Below are positions 6,174-8,692 of a stretch of 8,692 nt of DNA, piece after piece. Source of the stretch: Desulfurococcales archaeon (GTDB lineage Archaea; Thermoproteota; Thermoprotei_A; Sulfolobales; Desulfurococcaceae). How positions within the stretch are numbered: the first letter of the stretch is position 1; every line of letters starts with the position of its first letter. The stretch lies in contig WAML01000099.1 of assembly GCA_015522345.1 (NCBI GenBank), positions 1 through 8,692 on the forward strand, given 5' to 3'. The notes beneath the pieces were generated by a model. That model saw only the letters and a program-made list of their open reading frames with translations, ran no database searches and had not been told where the DNA came from. Both the position numbers and the translations under genes were made by a program.

Positions 6174-6195
6174 ATAAACTTAGTGGTGCTCATTT

Positions 6196-7248
6196 ATGGA
6201 CTCGGTTATTTACAGAATTACAATAGTATTTATGTTGACGTTAATAGTATACTTCACTTACACCATGGTTGCCGAAGCTACTCGTATAGATTTGTTTACT
6301 CGCGAAGAAAACTATAATGGATTATTAATAGTAACTACATTTCCTAACCTAGTATATGACTTAAAACAAATTGTTTGTGAAAATGATATAGTTAAATCTA
6401 TAGCTCCTCCAGGAGTTGATCCTCATGAGTATCAGTTGACTCCGCAAGATATAGAACTCCTCCATAAAGCTGATATAATAGTGTCTACAGGCCATGCACC
6501 CTTTGAAATAGATATTAGAGAAAAAACATTGTCTAGAGAATTGAAGGGGTATCTTATCGAAATACCGAAAATACCTGGTATACACATACTGGACAACCCT
6601 ATGACAGGACAGCCAAACTATCACATGATAATATATGATCCAATGAATTATCGCGTTTTTATAGAGAACATTACTAATACTTTAGTGAAACTTAATCCAT
6701 ATTGTAAAGAAACTTACGAGTCTAATGCAAGGAAAGTTATACAAAGAATAAACGAGCTCATATCTAAGACATCCAGGATCTATGTTGATGCTGTAGCAGA
6801 TACTCCTTTAACACAATATGCTATATCATGGACTGGTATTAGGATAAAGTATCTCATATTAAAAGAACATGATACACCAGCTTCACCAAAGGATATACAG
6901 AATATAGTTAGAGATATTGAGTCAGGCTATATTAAATTAGCTATAGTTGTTGATCCTCCTAAGTCTAAGGCTAGTGAGCAACTACTTAGTATAATAGGAG
7001 AATATGGTCTTCCAACGATTAAAGTGCCTAGTCCATTATCTAGTGGGAGTATTCTTCAAAAATTAGAGTATATTAGTAGTCAAGTAGAGGATATAAGGAA
7101 TGAAATAGAAAAAGCCTCTAGAGTAGGAGGGTCTAGTGAGCTATTCTCTATAGAACCATCTATTATAGCTATGTATTTGAGTGGAGTAATGCTTTTGTCT
7201 TCAATAATATTGTTTGCCTATATGATGTTTAGGGGTGCTAGAAAATGA
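6196..7248 (+). CDS. Metal-binding solute-binding protein, ZnuA/TroA-like (cluster A-1), membrane-anchored
   Basis: This 350-aa extracellular metal receptor has the family opening TTFPNLVYDLKQIV, then PPGVDPHEYQLTPQDIELLH with first ligand H77. The second ligand is H143 in NYHMIIYDP and the likely fourth is D253 in IVVDPPKS. The expected third ligand, a histidine or glutamate in the HDAFGYF-like segment, is absent: the matching stretch YVDAVADTPLTQYA (196-209) offers only D198 or D202. There is no histidine-rich loop. Hydrophobic helices at about 8-26 and 322-345 suggest a signal or anchor helix plus a C-terminal anchor, common in archaeal binding proteins. ATG 6196 is preceded by GTGGTG 7 nt upstream. 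The ORF overlaps the permease gene by 4 nt (ATGA). Specificity for zinc, manganese, nickel or cobalt is not decided by sequence. Confidence 0.85.
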   Translation: MDSVIYRITIVFMLTLIVYFTYTMVAEATRIDLFTREENYNGLLIVTTFPNLVYDLKQIVCENDIVKSIAPPGVDPHEYQLTPQDIELLHKADIIVSTGHAPFEIDIREKTLSRELKGYLIEIPKIPGIHILDNPMTGQPNYHMIIYDPMNYRVFIENITNTLVKLNPYCKETYESNARKVIQRINELISKTSRIYVDAVADTPLTQYAISWTGIRIKYLILKEHDTPASPKDIQNIVRDIESGYIKLAIVVDPPKSKASEQLLSIIGEYGLPTIKVPSPLSSGSILQKLEYISSQVEDIRNEIEKASRVGGSSELFSIEPSIIAMYLSGVMLLSSIILFAYMMFRGARK

Positions 7249-8117
7249 GTAGAGGAAGTAGAACTAGTGCTATAGTACTTTCTATAATGTTGCTTACTGT
7301 AGCTATTGCTCTAGCTTATGCTTCGAGTATTATATGGGTTACCGTTATGTTATCTGCGGCTATAGCATATGGTTTCTTAAGCCCTATAGTTGCTGCTAGA
7401 AGACTCTATTTCTTAGCTGGTGCTCTACCTCACTCAGCTTTACTCGCAGCTATTATATCGATACCTCTTGCTAGAGTAACTCCTGTATCAAGTGAGTATT
7501 TTTGGGCTATACTAGTGGGATTGTTGTTAACATATATAGTGGGTTACATGATTCATAGCGGTATAGATCCTGATGTAGCTACTGCATCTTTTGTATCATT
7601 TACTGCATCAGCTAGTGTTGTATCAATATATTTTGTCTTGACAGCGTTTCCCGTGGAGACAAATATAACTGCTATAATAATAGGCGATCCATTGCTAGCT
7701 AGTTATAGTGATGCATTATTTGCATTAGCTGTTGCTCTAGCTAGTCTATTGTTTGTATCGCTAACTTATTGTGAACAAGTATGTATTGGTGTTGATAGAG
7801 ACTCTGTAAGGTTAACTGGTATAAACATGAAATTCTACGATATAGTAGTATTTACATTACTTGCCATAACTACTGTCGCATTAATTAAAATAGTTGGTTT
7901 TGTCTTAGAGCATGTATTAATTCTATTACCTGCATCAATAGCTATTACGGTATCAAATAGTTCTAGAGAAGCTCTCTTCTATAGTATCTTCTCTAGCATA
8001 ATAGCCAGTTTGGGAGGTTTATACCTAGCTATAACAGTAAATACTGCCCCAGCTGGAGTAACAGGCTTTATATTGTTATCACTCTATATAGTAGCTATGA
8101 TCATTAGGAGGAGGTAA
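7245..8117 (+). CDS. Metal ABC transporter permease, ZnuB-like (ABC-3 family)
   Basis: This 290-aa integral membrane protein has about eight hydrophobic helices. It would form the channel for the metal handed over by the upstream binding protein, driven by the divergently encoded ATPase. Family features include LYFLAGALPHSALLAAI (about 54-70, with the conserved histidine H63), the long loop and DPDVATAS region after helix 4, and LILLPASIAITVS (about 225-237), equivalent to the LLIPAATA block of ZnuB/MntB proteins. The start ATG overlaps the TGA of the binding-protein gene (ATGA), and GGGGTG at 7232-7237 is the ribosome binding site. The gene ends in arginine codons whose AGGAGGAGG also serves as ribosome binding site for the regulator gene. 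Family certain; metal unknown. Confidence 0.88.
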   Translation: MSRGSRTSAIVLSIMLLTVAIALAYASSIIWVTVMLSAAIAYGFLSPIVAARRLYFLAGALPHSALLAAIISIPLARVTPVSSEYFWAILVGLLLTYIVGYMIHSGIDPDVATASFVSFTASASVVSIYFVLTAFPVETNITAIIIGDPLLASYSDALFALAVALASLLFVSLTYCEQVCIGVDRDSVRLTGINMKFYDIVVFTLLAITTVALIKIVGFVLEHVLILLPASIAITVSNSSREALFYSIFSSIIASLGGLYLAITVNTAPAGVTGFILLSLYIVAMIIRRR

Positions 8118-8120
8118 TAA

Positions 8121-8519
8121 ATGAATAATGCTACTAGAAAAAGGAGATTCGGAGTCTCTATACCAACTGACATAGCTGATAAATTAGATGAGCTATCTAA
8201 TAAATTGAATATAGATAGATCAAGTATAATCGTTGATGCATTAAAGGAGTATATACATGATCACCTACATTATCTAGTTCCACATAGATGTACGGGATTA
8301 ATGATTCTTGTAGGAGGGAACCACATAGATATAGCTAATACACTTGAGGAGTACAGAGACGTTGTATCTATGTACAACCATATGCATGTTCACGGAAAAT
8401 GTATTGAGACATTAATTGTATCAGGTTCTTCAAATAGAATAGCTGATCTACATAAGAGACTATGTAGCATAGGGTGTAGAGTGAGATATATACCTGTATC
8501 ATATGAAATAACGGGGTAA
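8121..8519 (+). CDS. NikR-like ribbon-helix-helix metal-responsive transcriptional regulator
   Basis: This 132-aa protein has an N-terminal ribbon-helix-helix DNA-binding domain (about 7-48: RFGVSIPTDIADKLDEL then RSSIIVDALKEYI). Its C-terminal domain (about 57-128) has the beta-alpha-beta-beta-alpha-beta pattern of the NikR ACT-like metal domain. The metal segment NHMHVHGKC holds H87, H89, H91 and C94. NikR of E. coli uses H87, H89 and C95 with a six-residue step from H89 to C95, plus H76. Here the step is three residues, and the residue at the H76-equivalent spacing is tyrosine. C57, C115 and C119 are extra. It starts 3 nt after the permease stop with GGAGGT 5 nt before ATG, so it is the last gene of the uptake operon and probably controls it through the symmetric operator at 6132-6173. 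Confidence 0.85.
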   Translation: MNNATRKRRFGVSIPTDIADKLDELSNKLNIDRSSIIVDALKEYIHDHLHYLVPHRCTGLMILVGGNHIDIANTLEEYRDVVSMYNHMHVHGKCIETLIVSGSSNRIADLHKRLCSIGCRVRYIPVSYEITG

Positions 8520-8533
8520 TGAATAGATAGTTA

Positions 8534-8560
8534 AGGGGTACATTTATAGTTTATACCCTT
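8534..8560. repeat. Weak inverted repeat AGGGGTA...TACCCTT after the metal operon
   Basis: Seven base pairs (8534-8540 with 8554-8560, including one G-T pair) enclose a 13-nt A+T-rich loop, 15 nt past the regulator stop. It could help end or protect the operon transcript, or be an operator for the next gene. No T-run follows, so a terminator call is weak. Confidence 0.3.
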
Positions 8561-8576
8561 CTATAGAGTATGGTAG

Positions 8577-8587
8577 ATATTAAATCT
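8577..8587 (+). promoter_or_regulatory. TATA-like element upstream of the 3'-end gene
   Basis: GATATTAAATC is about 45-50 nt upstream of the ATG at 8631, which would put the transcript start near 8608, ahead of the GGGGGT ribosome binding site at 8615-8620. The match is moderate and alternatives exist in this A+T-rich gap. Confidence 0.3.
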
Positions 8588-8630
8588 TAAGCCGCCATGT
8601 ATTCTCTTGGTAAAGGGGGTTTGTATAGAT

Positions 8631-8692
8631 ATGGTTATAGTAAGTATAACGCCTGAAATAGCTCTTGATGAAACATATACATATGCTGGTGG
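8631..8692 (+). CDS. Probable alpha-glucan (glycogen) phosphorylase, N-terminal fragment (runs off the window)
   Basis: Only 20 codons are visible. The segment SITPEIALDETYTYAGG matches the N-terminal signature of archaeal glucan phosphorylases (GT35 family), where a PEIAL-type block is followed by YAGGLGxLxGD. Such enzymes release glucose 1-phosphate from glycogen or maltodextrin. ATG 8631 is the first usable start after GGGGGT at 8615-8620; the 10-nt spacing is a little long. No earlier in-frame start lies downstream of that site. The catalytic and pyridoxal phosphate residues lie outside the window, so the call rests on a short motif. Confidence 0.55.
   Translation, partial: MVIVSITPEIALDETYTYAG

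Noticed and set aside
6132..6317. Plus-strand ORF beginning in the divergent promoter
   Set aside because: It starts inside the operator-like element, upstream of the TATA box for that direction, and overlaps the true binding-protein start in another frame.
6361..6624. Minus-strand 87-codon ORF
   Set aside because: Antisense shadow of the binding-protein gene.
1..8692. CRISPR array, tRNA, rRNA, insertion sequence or attachment site
   Set aside because: No regularly spaced repeats, cloverleaf-type sequence, transposase motif or flanking duplications were seen on reading both strands by eye.

Overview
The window looks like chromosome of a hyperthermophilic crenarchaeon (Thermoproteota, probably Desulfurococcales; a Staphylothermus-like genome is my guess, not a demonstrated identity). 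The reasons are A+T-rich DNA (roughly one-third G+C by eye), archaeal TATA boxes about 25 nt upstream of expected transcript starts, GGTG/GGAGGTGAT-type ribosome binding sites, frequent TTG/GTG candidate starts, and a tungsten enzyme of the glyceraldehyde-3-phosphate:ferredoxin oxidoreductase family.

Left end (1-500, minus strand). Two small, extremely tyrosine/tryptophan/proline-rich ORFs lie in tandem and in the same phase, separated only by a TAG stop and 3 nt. The first (97 aa) has an almost ideal ribosome binding site, a TATA box and a perfect 14-bp palindrome just upstream. The second has its own GGTGG and runs off the window.

500-1471 (minus) is a broken metallo-beta-lactamase-fold gene with an N-terminal membrane anchor. 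It is readable only by joining four frame segments. All three junctions are -1 shifts that can be placed at short homopolymers, and one catalytic histidine reads as glutamine.

1628-3592 (minus) is a full-length gor-type tungsten oxidoreductase. Divergent from it is a two-gene plus-strand unit (3738-5344): a YkgJ-type cysteine-cluster protein and a NOL1/NOP2/Sun (Trm4-like) RNA m5C methyltransferase.

5346-8519 is a compact divergent metal-uptake locus. A ZnuC-like ATPase on the minus strand faces a plus-strand operon of a ZnuA-like binding protein, a ZnuB-like permease and a NikR-like ribbon-helix-helix regulator. The 76-bp gap between the two arms holds a symmetric arrangement of 12-bp operator-like element, palindromic TATA and inverted 12-bp element, all centred on one axis. 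This is the strongest candidate for a coherent, little-described regulatory system: one repressor site pair controlling both arms, with the regulator encoded in the operon it would control. The solute-binding protein lacks the usual third metal ligand, and the regulator has a rearranged His/Cys metal site, so the metal cannot be named from sequence.

Right end (8520-8692): a short intergenic region with a weak inverted repeat and a TATA-like element, then the first 20 codons of what looks like an alpha-glucan phosphorylase. No tRNA, rRNA, CRISPR array or insertion sequence was seen.
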